From Gammaproteobacteria bacterium (lineage in GTDB: Bacteria; Pseudomonadota; Gammaproteobacteria; Enterobacterales; Kangiellaceae): 64,000 nt of DNA. Positions within the stretch are counted from its first letter, which is position 1, and each line of letters opens with the position of its first letter. Positions 8,624 through 18,102 of the stretch are shown here, piece after piece. A program made the translations under genes and the position numbers. The DNA is taken from contig JABXHY010000025.1 of assembly GCA_013373375.1 (NCBI GenBank), positions 186,001-250,000 on the forward strand, written 5' to 3'. The notes beneath the pieces are model-generated. The model was not told the DNA's origin. It did not search any database and saw nothing but the letters and a program-made list of their open reading frames with translations.

Positions 8624-9535
8624 ATGAAAAACACTTTGCTATACATCTCTACCGTGCTGATTTGGGGAACAACCTGGTTCGCTATTGAATTTCAACTTGG
8701 TGAAGTTGCCGTTGAAGTCTCATTACTCTATCGCTTCACCATAGCAGCAGCGTGTATGTGGGCTTTTTGTTTATGGCGAAAAGTTCCGATGAAACTTTCA
8801 TTGAAAAACCATAGCTTTATTTTAATGCTGGCATTTTTTAATTTTAGTTTTAATTATATGGTGCTTTATTGGTCACAGGAATATTTAACTTCCGCAATGG
8901 CTTCTATAGCCTTTTCCACCTTGTTAATAATGAATATCATCAATACCTTCATATTTTTTGGAAAGCCGATTGCTGGCCGTGTAATTGCCGGGGCTATGTG
9001 CGGTATCGCAGGAATTATGGCCTTATTTTGGTTTGATCTGAAAGATTTCGATTTTCAAAGTGCATCTATGGTCGGACTATTATTAGCTCTTGGAGGAACG
9101 TTACTCGCTTCATTCGGAAACATGATCAGTGTCAGAAATGGTAAAAATGGCGTTAGTGTACTTCAAGGAAATGCCTGGGGGATGCTTTACGGCTCTATTA
9201 CGCTAGGGATATTTGCGTTAATTAATGGTTCAGAATTTACGTTTTCTTCTGCTCCAAGTTACTGGATTTCGCTGATATATCTTGCCGTTTTTGGGACAGT
9301 TATTGCGTTCGCTTGTTATTTTATTTTATTCAACAATATAGGTGCCGAAAAGGCCAGCTATGTAATCGTACTTTTCCCTTTTATCGCTGTTGCGATTAGT
9401 ACCGTTTACGAGAGTTTTATCTGGCACACTTCAACCGTAGTCGGCTTTGTTTTAGTTGTTGTCGGCAATGCATTAGTATTAACGCCCGTCGGCTTTTTTC
9501 GTAAAAGACACTCTAGCAAACGGGCAATGCCATAG
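8624..9535 (+). CDS. EamA/DMT-family transporter
   Basis: Inner-membrane protein of 303 residues with about ten predicted helices in two EamA repeats. It begins with the characteristic TVLIWGTTWFAIEFQ motif. Members export amino acids and other metabolites, but the substrate cannot be decided from sequence. It is transcribed divergently from the MocR regulator, a pairing seen repeatedly in proteobacteria. The start ATG at 8624 follows an AT-rich leader with a weak ribosome binding site. Confidence 0.9.
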   Translation: MKNTLLYISTVLIWGTTWFAIEFQLGEVAVEVSLLYRFTIAAACMWAFCLWRKVPMKLSLKNHSFILMLAFFNFSFNYMVLYWSQEYLTSAMASIAFSTLLIMNIINTFIFFGKPIAGRVIAGAMCGIAGIMALFWFDLKDFDFQSASMVGLLLALGGTLLASFGNMISVRNGKNGVSVLQGNAWGMLYGSITLGIFALINGSEFTFSSAPSYWISLIYLAVFGTVIAFACYFILFNNIGAEKASYVIVLFPFIAVAISTVYESFIWHTSTVVGFVLVVVGNALVLTPVGFFRKRHSSKRAMP

Positions 9536-9538
9536 ACT

Positions 9539-10159
9539 TTAGTTTTGTACCTGCTGATGAACCGCTTCAACCAAAGGTGCGGGCAGTTTAAGCGCCTGAG
9601 CTAATTCAGTTAAATAAGCTTTTGCCTGTGGTTGAGTTTCATCAATTACCAACAATGACGCAGTGTAAACTTCCATGGCTAGCTCCGGTGAGTTAGCTCG
9701 CTGAGATAGCTGAGCAATGCTCATAGGCTGCTGGATCTCGGCAAATACTAAATTCTTGTCCTCAGCCGACAAACCAGCATCATCTGCTCGCTCAAGGATG
9801 TTTTGATACTCTTTCGCGTCGATGTGCCCATCTGACATTGCAGCTGCCACCATCGACTTTAAGATAAACAAAGCTTGTATTTGGTTAGGATCAACACCGG
9901 TTTCAAGATTATGAAACTGTTGCTCTCCAAAACCTTCTGACACTGCTCCATTCTGCTGTTTTGCTTGATATTGCTGATAGGCCTTCCAAGCGAGAGTCCC
10001 AACCGCCGCTATACCGCCAAGCTTAAGCAGTGACTTAGCATTTTTTCGACCTTTCTTGCTCATCAATGCACCAGAAACAGCACCACCTGCTAATCCACCC
10101 AACAGCCCTTTAGCTGTACTACTCGATGTCAGCCCTTTCAATAATTTATTTACGTCCAA
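9539..10159 (-). CDS. DUF533/TerB-like protein (YebE type)
   Basis: Protein of 206 residues. A Gly/Ala-rich N-terminal segment (GLLGGLAGGAVSGAL and a hydrophobic stretch near 45-60) is followed by a TerB-like helical domain (about residues 95-203) with the acidic DGHIDAKEYQNIL motif. It resembles E. coli YebE and other DUF533 proteins, a family of unknown function linked to envelope stress and metal-binding TerB folds. It ends 3 bases from the convergent DMT transporter. An AGGAG-type site precedes the ATG. Confidence 0.8.
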   Translation of the reverse strand: MDVNKLLKGLTSSSTAKGLLGGLAGGAVSGALMSKKGRKNAKSLLKLGGIAAVGTLAWKAYQQYQAKQQNGAVSEGFGEQQFHNLETGVDPNQIQALFILKSMVAAAMSDGHIDAKEYQNILERADDAGLSAEDKNLVFAEIQQPMSIAQLSQRANSPELAMEVYTASLLVIDETQPQAKAYLTELAQALKLPAPLVEAVHQQVQN

Positions 10160-10354
10160 CTTTACTCTCCTTCAGATGCTACGTTCGGAATATGGTTTTG
10201 AACAACGATAAACTCAACACATAGAAACAATGCTTTACAATTTTCTTATCGTGTCACACTTAGTCTTTTTCACTAATAACTCGCGAAAAAATAAAGTTTT
10301 TTCAGCTTCACTTTGACGTGCATGCCTTTTCTAAAGCATTTGTGATGGCATACT

Positions 10355-10407
10355 CATTGCTAATCTCCCGTACATTGCTAATATCGCAAGTCTCCCGACA
10401 TTGTCGG
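10355..10407. repeat. short direct repeat and palindrome upstream of the prenyl synthase fusion
   Basis: The 292-base divergent gap contains CATTGCTAAT twice, at 10355-10364 and 10373-10382, 18 bases apart. A 5-3-5 palindrome, CCGAC-ATT-GTCGG, follows at 10395-10407. All lie just before the TTG start at 10452 and could be regulator sites. No known family is recognised. Confidence 0.35.
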
Positions 10408-10451
10408 AAATCTGTTAGTGATACGCCAAAATTCAAACAAGGAGCAAACGA

Positions 10452-12887
10452 TTGGAAGAGTCGGTTACGCAAACTTCAGATGGAGTATGTCTTAACGAAT
10501 CACTCAAGCGAGACGATACATTGTCTTTGACTTCTGAGTTTGATGATAGCTACGACTCTTCAATTGAAAAGGCCAGACAATATGCAGTAGAACTTATTGA
10601 ACTATCAGCATCCGACAAATACTTGGAAGAAATATCCAGCTGGCTTACTGACTATGTCAAATCATCTGGCGATTCCTCATTGTTCAACAATAGTTTTAAA
10701 GTGACCGGAAATACCTTTGACTATTCCTCTTGGAGTTTCTTAAACAAACTGTATGTGTCGCATCAACTAAAACGCTACTTGCACGACTCGTTTAGTTATA
10801 TGTTAATGCGTGATATTGGGCTAAATCCAGATACAGATGAGACACAGAATATCTGTCGTCAATTTACTGTTCCAATTTATCGTAGTATTCAAAAGAGAAT
10901 AAACAATTCATCGAATAGAAAAACAGCGACTGACATTGACGATATTATTCCTCATGATTTAAGAAATGACCCAGAAATCGAAAACGAAATATTTCGTTTA
11001 AAGAATAAAATCTCTCGACTACAGCAGTTACTACCAGTACAGCTTGATAAGACGAATGGGCTAAGAAAACTTGTAAAGATTATTGCAGGCCTAATACTTC
11101 ATGAGCAGATTCAGCAGATTAAGCAACCTCTATCTTTTTCAGAATATAAATTGAAAATATGTTCAGCACTTAGACTTGGTTACAGTTATGGTATAACTTA
11201 TCCTCTTATAGATGACATACTGGACAATAGAAATTTTTTGAATGCTGATGAACGTCTTCTGTTTAATCGATCGATACAAACAACGCTACTTAACCAATCG
11301 GTTGTAAGCTTTCCAAAGTTCAGCTCGACAAATAAAAGCTTTATGTCTTTTGTTTATCAGGAGCTTTCAGATGCTTTTATAACAATTAAAAAAGAACTTG
11401 GAAAAGTAAAAAGTCAGCTCTTCTTTAAGTCTGCGTATGTATTTTTTAGAGCTCAAGCAGCAGAGCACGGAAAACAAATTAATTCAATTTCTGATAAAAT
11501 CGATACGGTGTCATTACTTACACCTATGATCGTTAAGTCAGCAGGCTCACGCATAGTAGCAAATCAACTTACCAGTCAGTCAAATACCGAAAAGGACTAT
11601 TTTTTCTACTTTGGAATTTATAATCAATTTAATGATGATATTAAAGACATTGATGTTGATCATCATGACGATAACGTAACACCTTATTCTCTTCCCAGTT
11701 TTGAAAAAAACACTTCAGTGAAAGCTGCAAGGCTCCATTGGGCTATCGTCTATTATCTTTTTACCAAGGTATACAACAATAATGTTCGAGTAAAAGCCAT
11801 GCTAATTCAGCGCACGCTTAACGCTTTTCAAAGTGTTAAGTGTGGAATGACTTCTGCAGAATTCGAAAAACGCTTTCATAGTCACTTATCGACAGGCCAC
11901 CAACAATTCGATAAGTCTTTATATTCAGCAATATCATCAGATAATTATATAGCATGGTTCGATAAGTTTATTAGTGCTCAATTAGCCACAAAATTAGAAG
12001 CTCAACAGGAAGAAAGCAACGATTTTCAATCTCAATATCAATCATATAAATCGTTTATTAATGACCATCTAAAACTAGAATTTGCTTCTAACCAAAATGA
12101 TACATCATTAATCGAATTTCAAAATTATGCCGTTTTAAACGGCGGTAAAAGAATTCGTTCGGTTTTGGCGCATCATTTAATGACTCATCATTGGAAAAAT
12201 GATAGGAATGCAACTATTCCTGTTAACCGATTACTCGAGTATATGCATGTTGCCTCAATTATTATTGATGATTTACCTTCTCAAGATAATGCAGATTACC
12301 GCAGAGGTAGCCCAGCATTGCATAAGTATGCGAAAAGCGTTGCTGCAGCAGAGTTGACAGCGATCAGCTTAATTATGAAAGCGGTTGAAGAACAAGCGCT
12401 AATCAGTCAATTTCCAGCAGAACGCGTATTGAAGTCTTTACAGTACGCTACACAAACTACGCAAATGATCACACAGGGGCAACTTCTCGATCTTGGTTCT
12501 ACTCGCAATAGTTCGGAGAAGGCGCTTAGTCAATTAACCTGGTTAAAAACTGGCAAGGGTATCGAGGCGTGTTTTGTAATACCCGCCATACTGAACAATG
12601 CCAGTGATGAAGAAGTTCGGCTCCTTGAGCAGCTCGCGTATCATATTGGGATGACTTTCCAGATAAAAGACGACTTACTTGATCATAGTTCAAACCAGGC
12701 ACAATTAGGGAAACCTGTACGACAGGATATTAATAAAGCCTCTTTTGTTACTGTACTGGGCAATGAAGCAACCTGGCAAAAATTGAACCAACATTACGGT
12801 GATGCAAAAGCAATAATCGAGCAATTCGATCCAACAGATCTGTTCTTAAAAAAATTACTCGATTACATTGCTTTTCGTAATGTTTAA
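10452..12887 (+). CDS. tandem isoprenyl-diphosphate-synthase-like protein (two-domain fusion)
   Basis: Protein of 811 residues. The C-terminal third (about 530-811) is a canonical trans-isoprenyl diphosphate synthase with GGKRIR (564-569), first aspartate motif DDLPSQD (606-612) and second motif KDDLLD near 737. The upstream region, which I first took as unrelated, carries the same pair of landmarks: DDILD (254-258) and NDDIKDID (394-401) in the context YFGIYNQF, followed by VTPYS. The spacing (140 residues) is close to that of the C-terminal pair (131). So the N-terminal half looks like a second, diverged class I prenyltransferase fold. The start is TTG with AAGGAG 7 bases upstream. The substrate and chain length are not deducible. 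The gene overlaps the convergent decarboxylase by 4 bases. Confidence 0.8.
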   Translation: MEESVTQTSDGVCLNESLKRDDTLSLTSEFDDSYDSSIEKARQYAVELIELSASDKYLEEISSWLTDYVKSSGDSSLFNNSFKVTGNTFDYSSWSFLNKLYVSHQLKRYLHDSFSYMLMRDIGLNPDTDETQNICRQFTVPIYRSIQKRINNSSNRKTATDIDDIIPHDLRNDPEIENEIFRLKNKISRLQQLLPVQLDKTNGLRKLVKIIAGLILHEQIQQIKQPLSFSEYKLKICSALRLGYSYGITYPLIDDILDNRNFLNADERLLFNRSIQTTLLNQSVVSFPKFSSTNKSFMSFVYQELSDAFITIKKELGKVKSQLFFKSAYVFFRAQAAEHGKQINSISDKIDTVSLLTPMIVKSAGSRIVANQLTSQSNTEKDYFFYFGIYNQFNDDIKDIDVDHHDDNVTPYSLPSFEKNTSVKAARLHWAIVYYLFTKVYNNNVRVKAMLIQRTLNAFQSVKCGMTSAEFEKRFHSHLSTGHQQFDKSLYSAISSDNYIAWFDKFISAQLATKLEAQQEESNDFQSQYQSYKSFINDHLKLEFASNQNDTSLIEFQNYAVLNGGKRIRSVLAHHLMTHHWKNDRNATIPVNRLLEYMHVASIIIDDLPSQDNADYRRGSPALHKYAKSVAAAELTAISLIMKAVEEQALISQFPAERVLKSLQYATQTTQMITQGQLLDLGSTRNSSEKALSQLTWLKTGKGIEACFVIPAILNNASDEEVRLLEQLAYHIGMTFQIKDDLLDHSSNQAQLGKPVRQDINKASFVTVLGNEATWQKLNQHYGDAKAIIEQFDPTDLFLKKLLDYIAFRNV

Positions 12888-14797
12888 TTATTTTTATCAG
12901 AAGAATCGACAACATATATATCGCCGTCGAAACTTCCTTGGATGGTAATATTTTGACTGGCCATCATTGTTAGATAATCAACATGTTCCTGAGTGATTTT
13001 TTGTCCAGGAACCAAGACTGGAATGCCCGGTGGGTAAGGTGTCACCAAGCCAGCACTCGTTTCACCTGCGGCTGCTTTTAAAGACACCGTGTCTCTCGGC
13101 CCAAAAAACGCTACATCGGGAGCGCAACTTAGCTCAATGTCTGGTAATGTACCCGGCAACTTAGCAACGCGTCTATTCTTATTCAGTTTTACTCGGCCAC
13201 TGTCTAATTTTTTCAGAGCATTATACAGGCGAGTTAACTTAGAACGTGTGCCGCCCAAAGTTAATAGAACGAGAAAAGTCGAGTGAGTGTACTTTTCAAT
13301 TTCTAATCCAATTTCATCGAGAAGATATTGATGAACATCTTTAACCGAGTAAGGCAGCTCACTAATATCCAGCAACATTTTTAATGGGTCATGACCCATG
13401 TTATCGGATTCGAGATGATCGAATTCCTTTACAAAATCACTTTTGGTCAGTAATTTAATCGACGTTAGTTCATCAATTTGTTGCTTGAATTCAGCCACAT
13501 AGTTCAATAAGGAATTAATTAACTTAAAGCCTTCCATCTCCAATTGTTTATGGCAAACATCAAGTGACGCTATCAATTGATACTTAGGACTGGTACTTGC
13601 GTAGATACTGTATATTTCTCGGAAAAAATCTTCATCAAAATCTGGATCATTGATATGTATATAAGACGCTTGCGAAAATGCAGACACGACTTTATGTGCT
13701 GAGTGAGTCACATAGTCAGCACCTGCGTTTATCGCAGAATAATAACGATAGTCAGGATGAAATAACGAGTATGCAAACCACGCTTCATCAATAAAAACTT
13801 TTACATTGTTTTGATGCGCATATTCGACTATCTGTTGTAAGTCACTCAATAAACCATCATAGGTACAGCCAGTTAGCACTAATAATTTTGCATCTGAATT
13901 ACTATCAATTGCCTTTTTAATTTCACTGATTGATGGCGGTGCGAAGATCCCAAGACGAGTGTTTAAAATACTCGACAAATATATCGGAGTTGCTCGAGCC
14001 TGGAGCACACCGTAATGTACTGATTTATGACAGTTACGATCCACGATTACTTTATCACCTGAACGCAACAAAGTTTGTAAAACAATTTTATTAGAAGTGG
14101 AAGAACCATTCGTCACAAAATAAGTTCGTTTGCTTTCAAAAGTTGTAGCAGCCGCTTGTTGAGCTTTACCAATACAATAACTACTGTCAGATAGTGAACC
14201 TAAAAAATCGACCGATACAGATAAGTCGCCAACAAAAACATTCCGACCGTAAAAATTATAAAAGTCTTTGATATAAGGTGAGTTTCGAAAGCTGGATCCA
14301 CCACTGTGACCTGGCGTGTGCCAAGAGTCATTAGACTCGATGACATATCGTTTATACGCGGTCCAAAATGGTGTTTCACAGCGATCATCAAAATCATTAA
14401 TGATATAGCCGATAATCGATTCTGGATCTGATAGAACATCATCGGTATAGAAAAACGATTCTATTGACTCAGATTCATTAATAATATTAAAGCCACGCTT
14501 ATCATCTCCCAATACATAAATAGGTAGCTCTAAACGGATGTCTTTTATTTTCTTAATAAGATCAGCGTAAGAACGCACTGACTCTTGATCAAAACTGTGC
14601 CATGTAATAATTACGGCCTGAATGTCACCATCTTGATTGATCAGTTCAATAGCATCTTCTGATTTGCCACTCGATTTGATTTCTAAGTCGATATCCGTGC
14701 GCTCAAATCGCGGAACGGTGTCAATTAAATTACTTGAAAGCTCACTTCGTGAGCTTTCAATTTCATCGATCAATAATAAGTTAACCTGAGGTACCAT
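12884..14797 (-). CDS. Orn/Lys/Arg decarboxylase (PLP fold I) with N-terminal receiver-like wing domain
   Basis: Decarboxylase of basic amino acids, 637 residues. Residues 1-125 resemble the receiver-like wing domain of the inducible lysine/ornithine/arginine decarboxylases. The PLP domain follows, with DSWHTPGH near 155, TNGSSTSNK, FIDEAWFAYSLFHP and the PLP lysine in HSAHKVV (about residue 367). The C-terminal domain has TPYPPGIPVLVPGQ. It produces a polyamine or diamine (cadaverine, putrescine or agmatine), and substrate choice cannot be read reliably. It is slightly shorter than E. coli SpeC or CadA (about 711). It shares its 3' end with the prenyl synthase fusion, so opposing transcription may couple the two. 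Confidence 0.88.
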   Translation of the reverse strand: MVPQVNLLLIDEIESSRSELSSNLIDTVPRFERTDIDLEIKSSGKSEDAIELINQDGDIQAVIITWHSFDQESVRSYADLIKKIKDIRLELPIYVLGDDKRGFNIINESESIESFFYTDDVLSDPESIIGYIINDFDDRCETPFWTAYKRYVIESNDSWHTPGHSGGSSFRNSPYIKDFYNFYGRNVFVGDLSVSVDFLGSLSDSSYCIGKAQQAAATTFESKRTYFVTNGSSTSNKIVLQTLLRSGDKVIVDRNCHKSVHYGVLQARATPIYLSSILNTRLGIFAPPSISEIKKAIDSNSDAKLLVLTGCTYDGLLSDLQQIVEYAHQNNVKVFIDEAWFAYSLFHPDYRYYSAINAGADYVTHSAHKVVSAFSQASYIHINDPDFDEDFFREIYSIYASTSPKYQLIASLDVCHKQLEMEGFKLINSLLNYVAEFKQQIDELTSIKLLTKSDFVKEFDHLESDNMGHDPLKMLLDISELPYSVKDVHQYLLDEIGLEIEKYTHSTFLVLLTLGGTRSKLTRLYNALKKLDSGRVKLNKNRRVAKLPGTLPDIELSCAPDVAFFGPRDTVSLKAAAGETSAGLVTPYPPGIPVLVPGQKITQEHVDYLTMMASQNITIQGSFDGDIYVVDSSDKNN

Positions 14798-14882
14798 CCA
14801 CTCATTTCCAGTACTATTTTATAGACAAACAAAGCATATCACTTCTGTCATAAAAACAAAGATTTACTCACTAAAATTCTTA

Positions 14883-15740
14883 CTAAAGTTTCTTTGACTT
14901 AAAGTCGTTTGGACTGTGACGCTCAGGGAGCTGCTCTTCTTCATTCCCCCAGGTTTTGTTAACTAACTGACCTCTTTTTACTGCCGGTCGACTGGCTATT
15001 TGCTCTGTCCACCGTACCAAGTTTTTGTAGTCATTGACCTGAAGAAATTCAGCAGCCTCGTATACTTTGTTTAACACTAGCGCCCCATACCAAGGCCAGA
15101 TCGCCATATCTGCAATAGTGTATTGGTCGCCCGCTATAAATTCAGTTTTTGCGAGTTGCTTATCCAGAACATCAAGCTGACGTTTGACTTCAAGGGTATA
15201 TCGATTAATTGGATACTCATACTTTTCTGGCGCGTATGCATAGAAGTGACCAAATCCACCACCAAGAAATGGAGCACTGCCCATTTGCCAAAACAACCAC
15301 GACATACAGTTGCTTCTCTGCGAAATATCTGTAGGTAAAAACAGATTAAATTTTTCTGCTAGGTACAGCAGTATTGCACCTGACTCAAAAATTGAAAGTC
15401 CATCGTCGATACTGTAATCGACAAGCGCAGGTATCTTTGAGTTAGGATTAATACTTACAAAGCCGGACGAAAATTGATCGCCCTCTAAGATATTAATTGG
15501 CCAGGCATCGTACTCCGCAGACCTTTCGCCAGTTTCAATTAACTCTTCAAGCAAAATAGTCGTCTTTACCCCATTGGGCGTTGCTAAGGAGTAAAGTTGT
15601 AAAGAGTGCTCACCCCTTGGTAGATCTTTTTCGACAGTTGCACCTGAAGTGGGTCGGTTAATGTTCGCAAATTTACCGCCACTATCTGGATTCCACTGCC
15701 AAACTTTCGGTGGCTCATAAGATTGATTTGAATTGCTCAT
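14883..15740 (-). CDS. yghU: glutathione S-transferase, YghU type (disulfide-bond oxidoreductase)
   Basis: Nu-class glutathione transferase of 285 residues. It has an N-terminal extension with the family motif KVWQWN...GGKFANINRPTSG, a thioredoxin-like domain (about 45-130; SLATPNGVKTTILLEEL, then NPNSKIPAL and ESGAILLYLAEK) and the all-helical C-terminal domain with DMAIWPWYG. E. coli YghU binds two glutathiones and reduces organic peroxides and disulfides. It appears monocistronic, 85 bases upstream of the decarboxylase on the same strand. Confidence 0.92.
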   Translation of the reverse strand: MSNSNQSYEPPKVWQWNPDSGGKFANINRPTSGATVEKDLPRGEHSLQLYSLATPNGVKTTILLEELIETGERSAEYDAWPINILEGDQFSSGFVSINPNSKIPALVDYSIDDGLSIFESGAILLYLAEKFNLFLPTDISQRSNCMSWLFWQMGSAPFLGGGFGHFYAYAPEKYEYPINRYTLEVKRQLDVLDKQLAKTEFIAGDQYTIADMAIWPWYGALVLNKVYEAAEFLQVNDYKNLVRWTEQIASRPAVKRGQLVNKTWGNEEEQLPERHSPNDFKSKKL

Positions 15741-15934
15741 AAATTCCCCCTGTGTTTAATTCAATACTTTATAACGTTTAAATAAGAAAGCAATCCATAG
15801 GGACGAATCAAGAGTTCAACAAATTCGAACGTTTAGCCAGCGCATAATAGGACAATGTAATTATTACTAAAAATTTACACGCTTTATTATTTGATGAGAT
15901 AGAAAAAACAAATCGATTGATTAGCTTAATTGGG

Positions 15935-15970
15935 AAATAAAAAACCCGAGACATTCTTCATCTCGGGTTT
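15935..15970 (-). terminator. rho-independent terminator of the BsuPI-like gene
   Basis: Arms AAACCCGAGA (15942-15951) and TCTCGGGTTT (15961-15970) form a perfect 10-base stem with a 9-base loop. Read leftward, the stem ends in a run of T. It lies 41 bases after the stop of the gene at 16012. Confidence 0.85.
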
Positions 15971-16011
15971 AGCGACAACATCTTCTGTTATCTGTAGCCT
16001 AATAATGACTA

Positions 16012-17001
16012 TTAATTAATGGTGACTCTTCGGTCAATGTACAAAGGCGCTTCCGCAGCAAACTCAACAGGAGCAAATACACTACCAACTGGTTGATTGC
16101 TACCCGTTACTACGATGCGAACGACATAGCTACCAACATCAAGAGGCTGGCCATCAAACCCGGTTAGTGAAATACTTCCGCCAAAGCGATAAGTTTCACC
16201 ACCAGTAATTTCAATTGAAGTCTCTACCATCAAAAATCTCTTGTTCGCTGACCATTTGTTAACTACTGTGCCAAACTGATCTCGGATTTCGATATCAAAT
16301 TGTTGAGAAGTATTAAAGTTGAAAGTTTGAACTTCAGATTGCCAGTTAGAGATGTCTAAAAATACATCAATTGAATCTTGAACATTTGAAAGCACACGTC
16401 CTGAAGGAATACGGGTCGCAACTTGCAATCCACTGTAAAGAGGATAATTTACACCAGCGACTTCAGCACTGACGAGTTCAGTTTTTACTGGACCGATAAT
16501 GCTTTGTTGTGAGTATGAAACTAAGCCAACACCCGGAGCAAATACTGCGCTTGCAAGACCGGCATCAGCACAGTTAGAACCACTAAAAGTTAAAAGCGTT
16601 GCGCCAGGAAAAGCACCAGTTGATGTAGTTGCCATAAAGTCTTTATCAGCAATTGTTGCCATATTAGTACAGCCATCAATGTTGACATCGTAGTTAGTAC
16701 CAATCGCATCATTAAAATCGACTAATAATTGAGTTTTTCTAAGATTTGCGTTGTACCAATATACTTTATTACTCGATGAAGAACTTCTTACCCACTGTTC
16801 TACCTGACCTAAATAAGATGAATATTTTTTCCAATTGTTGTCTCGCGAATCAACACCGAGTACTTCCATAATAATTTCGTTTGAGTTTGATTTTAGAATT
16901 TTCTGATCATTTTCTTGCATAGGTGCAAATTGATTTGCAACTGATACCATGCTTGATGCTAACAAACTTCCCGTTAATAAAACTTTACTAATAGCGTTCA
17001 T
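16012..17001 (-). CDS. secreted protein with C-terminal BsuPI-like domain
   Basis: Exported protein of about 329 residues. The start is ATG 17001, which has GGAG 6 bases upstream; an in-frame TTG at 17013 lies on the ribosome binding site and is rejected. Residues 1-23 are a signal peptide ending near SVANQ. The middle part has three Cys (GCTNM and SNCAD regions) that could form a disulfide. Residues about 215-310 show the beta-sandwich pattern of the BsuPI family (FNFNTSQQFDIEIRD, NKRFLMVE, LDVGSYVVRI), named for a Bacillus protease inhibitor. Inhibition is not proven for most members. It may act on extracellular proteases, possibly the organism's own. Confidence 0.75.
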   Translation of the reverse strand: MNAISKVLLTGSLLASSMVSVANQFAPMQENDQKILKSNSNEIIMEVLGVDSRDNNWKKYSSYLGQVEQWVRSSSSSNKVYWYNANLRKTQLLVDFNDAIGTNYDVNIDGCTNMATIADKDFMATTSTGAFPGATLLTFSGSNCADAGLASAVFAPGVGLVSYSQQSIIGPVKTELVSAEVAGVNYPLYSGLQVATRIPSGRVLSNVQDSIDVFLDISNWQSEVQTFNFNTSQQFDIEIRDQFGTVVNKWSANKRFLMVETSIEITGGETYRFGGSISLTGFDGQPLDVGSYVVRIVVTGSNQPVGSVFAPVEFAAEAPLYIDRRVTIN

Positions 17002-17320
17002 TGTTTTCTCCAAAATTTTTAATGGAACTGGCTAGTTGTTCGCCCGCTATTATTAATAATTTGAACTGCGTCACAATTGAATTTTATTTAGGTTTATAAT
17101 TACTTTTACTAATGAATAAGTAGCTAAGCCGCTTGGTAGTTAGCTTTCGTTGCAGATTGTTAGTATAAAATTTTTAATGTGAATATTACATGACAGAGCC
17201 AGAATAAATTTATTCATTATATTCAAGCTAATTATTACCAATTGAGTTGGTGATGCTCTCTTTAAAAAAAATTAAAATTCCCTTTTAAAAATTAAAACTT
17301 AGAAAAGTTATACTCTTTAA
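17002..17320. other. AT-rich intergenic region without recognised features
   Basis: These 319 bases separate two leftward genes. They must contain the promoter of the BsuPI-like gene, but I cannot choose hexamers with confidence. I see no RNA gene, repeat or terminator with a GC stem. Confidence 0.4.
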
Positions 17321-17779
17321 CTAACTTTTACGTTCTGTAATCCAGAGTTTTATCTCTCCGACAACGACTTCAATATCATTTTCATCAATAGCTTTCACTG
17401 GCACAATCATATCGCCTACTTTCCAATCAGATTCGTTTACTTTGGCAATACAGCGAATATCGCTAGCTGCCTTTGCAGTATAATTAACCGTCATGCCCTT
17501 TGGTATCCAACGTAAGTTTTTCGGAATTGACGCTTCAGCCATCACACCCATTGCCATTTCTAATCCATTGCAGATTGCAATAACATGCATTGTTTTGATG
17601 TGATTGAAAACTTTTCGTTGGCGCTTTATTAAGATACTGCAATAGTTTTTTTCCAGTTGAGTGACTAATGGTGAAACTGAAGAAAAATATGGCGCGACTC
17701 GACCTACTTGCCAGGAAAACAAGCGTTTTCCCAAAGGGAACTTTTCTAATTGTTGATAAATTCGTAAAGTTTTATTCAT
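17321..17779 (-). CDS. DUF4442 hotdog-fold protein (putative thioesterase)
   Basis: Protein of 152 residues in the DUF4442 family, which adopts the hotdog fold of acyl-CoA thioesterases. The family-like segment HVIAICNGLEMAMGVMAEAS forms the central helix region, and WIPKGMTVNYTAKAASDIRC follows as the sheet. A catalytic residue cannot be identified with certainty. It is monocistronic. The role is presumably hydrolysis or binding of an acyl thioester; the substrate is unknown. Confidence 0.78.
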   Translation of the reverse strand: MNKTLRIYQQLEKFPLGKRLFSWQVGRVAPYFSSVSPLVTQLEKNYCSILIKRQRKVFNHIKTMHVIAICNGLEMAMGVMAEASIPKNLRWIPKGMTVNYTAKAASDIRCIAKVNESDWKVGDMIVPVKAIDENDIEVVVGEIKLWITERKS

Positions 17780-18042
17780 TTTGACTGGCCGCTCTAAATA
17801 CTTACTGCATTAAATGTAATCATATAACTTAGGTTTATTATATCCTAGGAAAAGCTAATTAACTGCTTACAGGCCAATAGATTATTACATATGCAACCTG
17901 TCGGGAAGCTGATGCTACTTTTCAGCAATAACTTAAAGTTTTTTTGCTTCGAGTTTTTAGACTTTAATGCGATGTTCGAAGGGAGTCTTACGATAGGTTT
18001 AATATTTTATGACGTGTTTAATTACTAAGTTAAAATTTAAAT
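17780..18042. other. intergenic stretch, nothing recognised
   Basis: AT-rich spacer upstream of the DUF4442 gene and downstream of the ahcY terminator. I find no gene-like reading frame, GC-stem hairpin or repeat. It should hold the DUF4442 promoter. Confidence 0.4.
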
Positions 18043-18075
18043 GAATAAAAAAACCCGCTGTTGCGGGCTTTTTTA
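18043..18075 (-). terminator. terminator of the metK-ahcY unit
   Basis: CCCGC (18054-18058), loop TGTT and GCGGG (18063-18067) are flanked by A-rich and T-rich runs on both sides, so it could work in both directions. It lies 28 bases after the ahcY stop. Confidence 0.85.
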
Positions 18076-18102
18076 AAATAAAGTTAAATATATTTAACTC
18101 GA

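Noticed and set aside
10318-10530. 70-codon frame overlapping the start of the prenyl synthase fusion
   Set aside because: No ribosome binding site and overlaps the well supported TTG start with AAGGAG.
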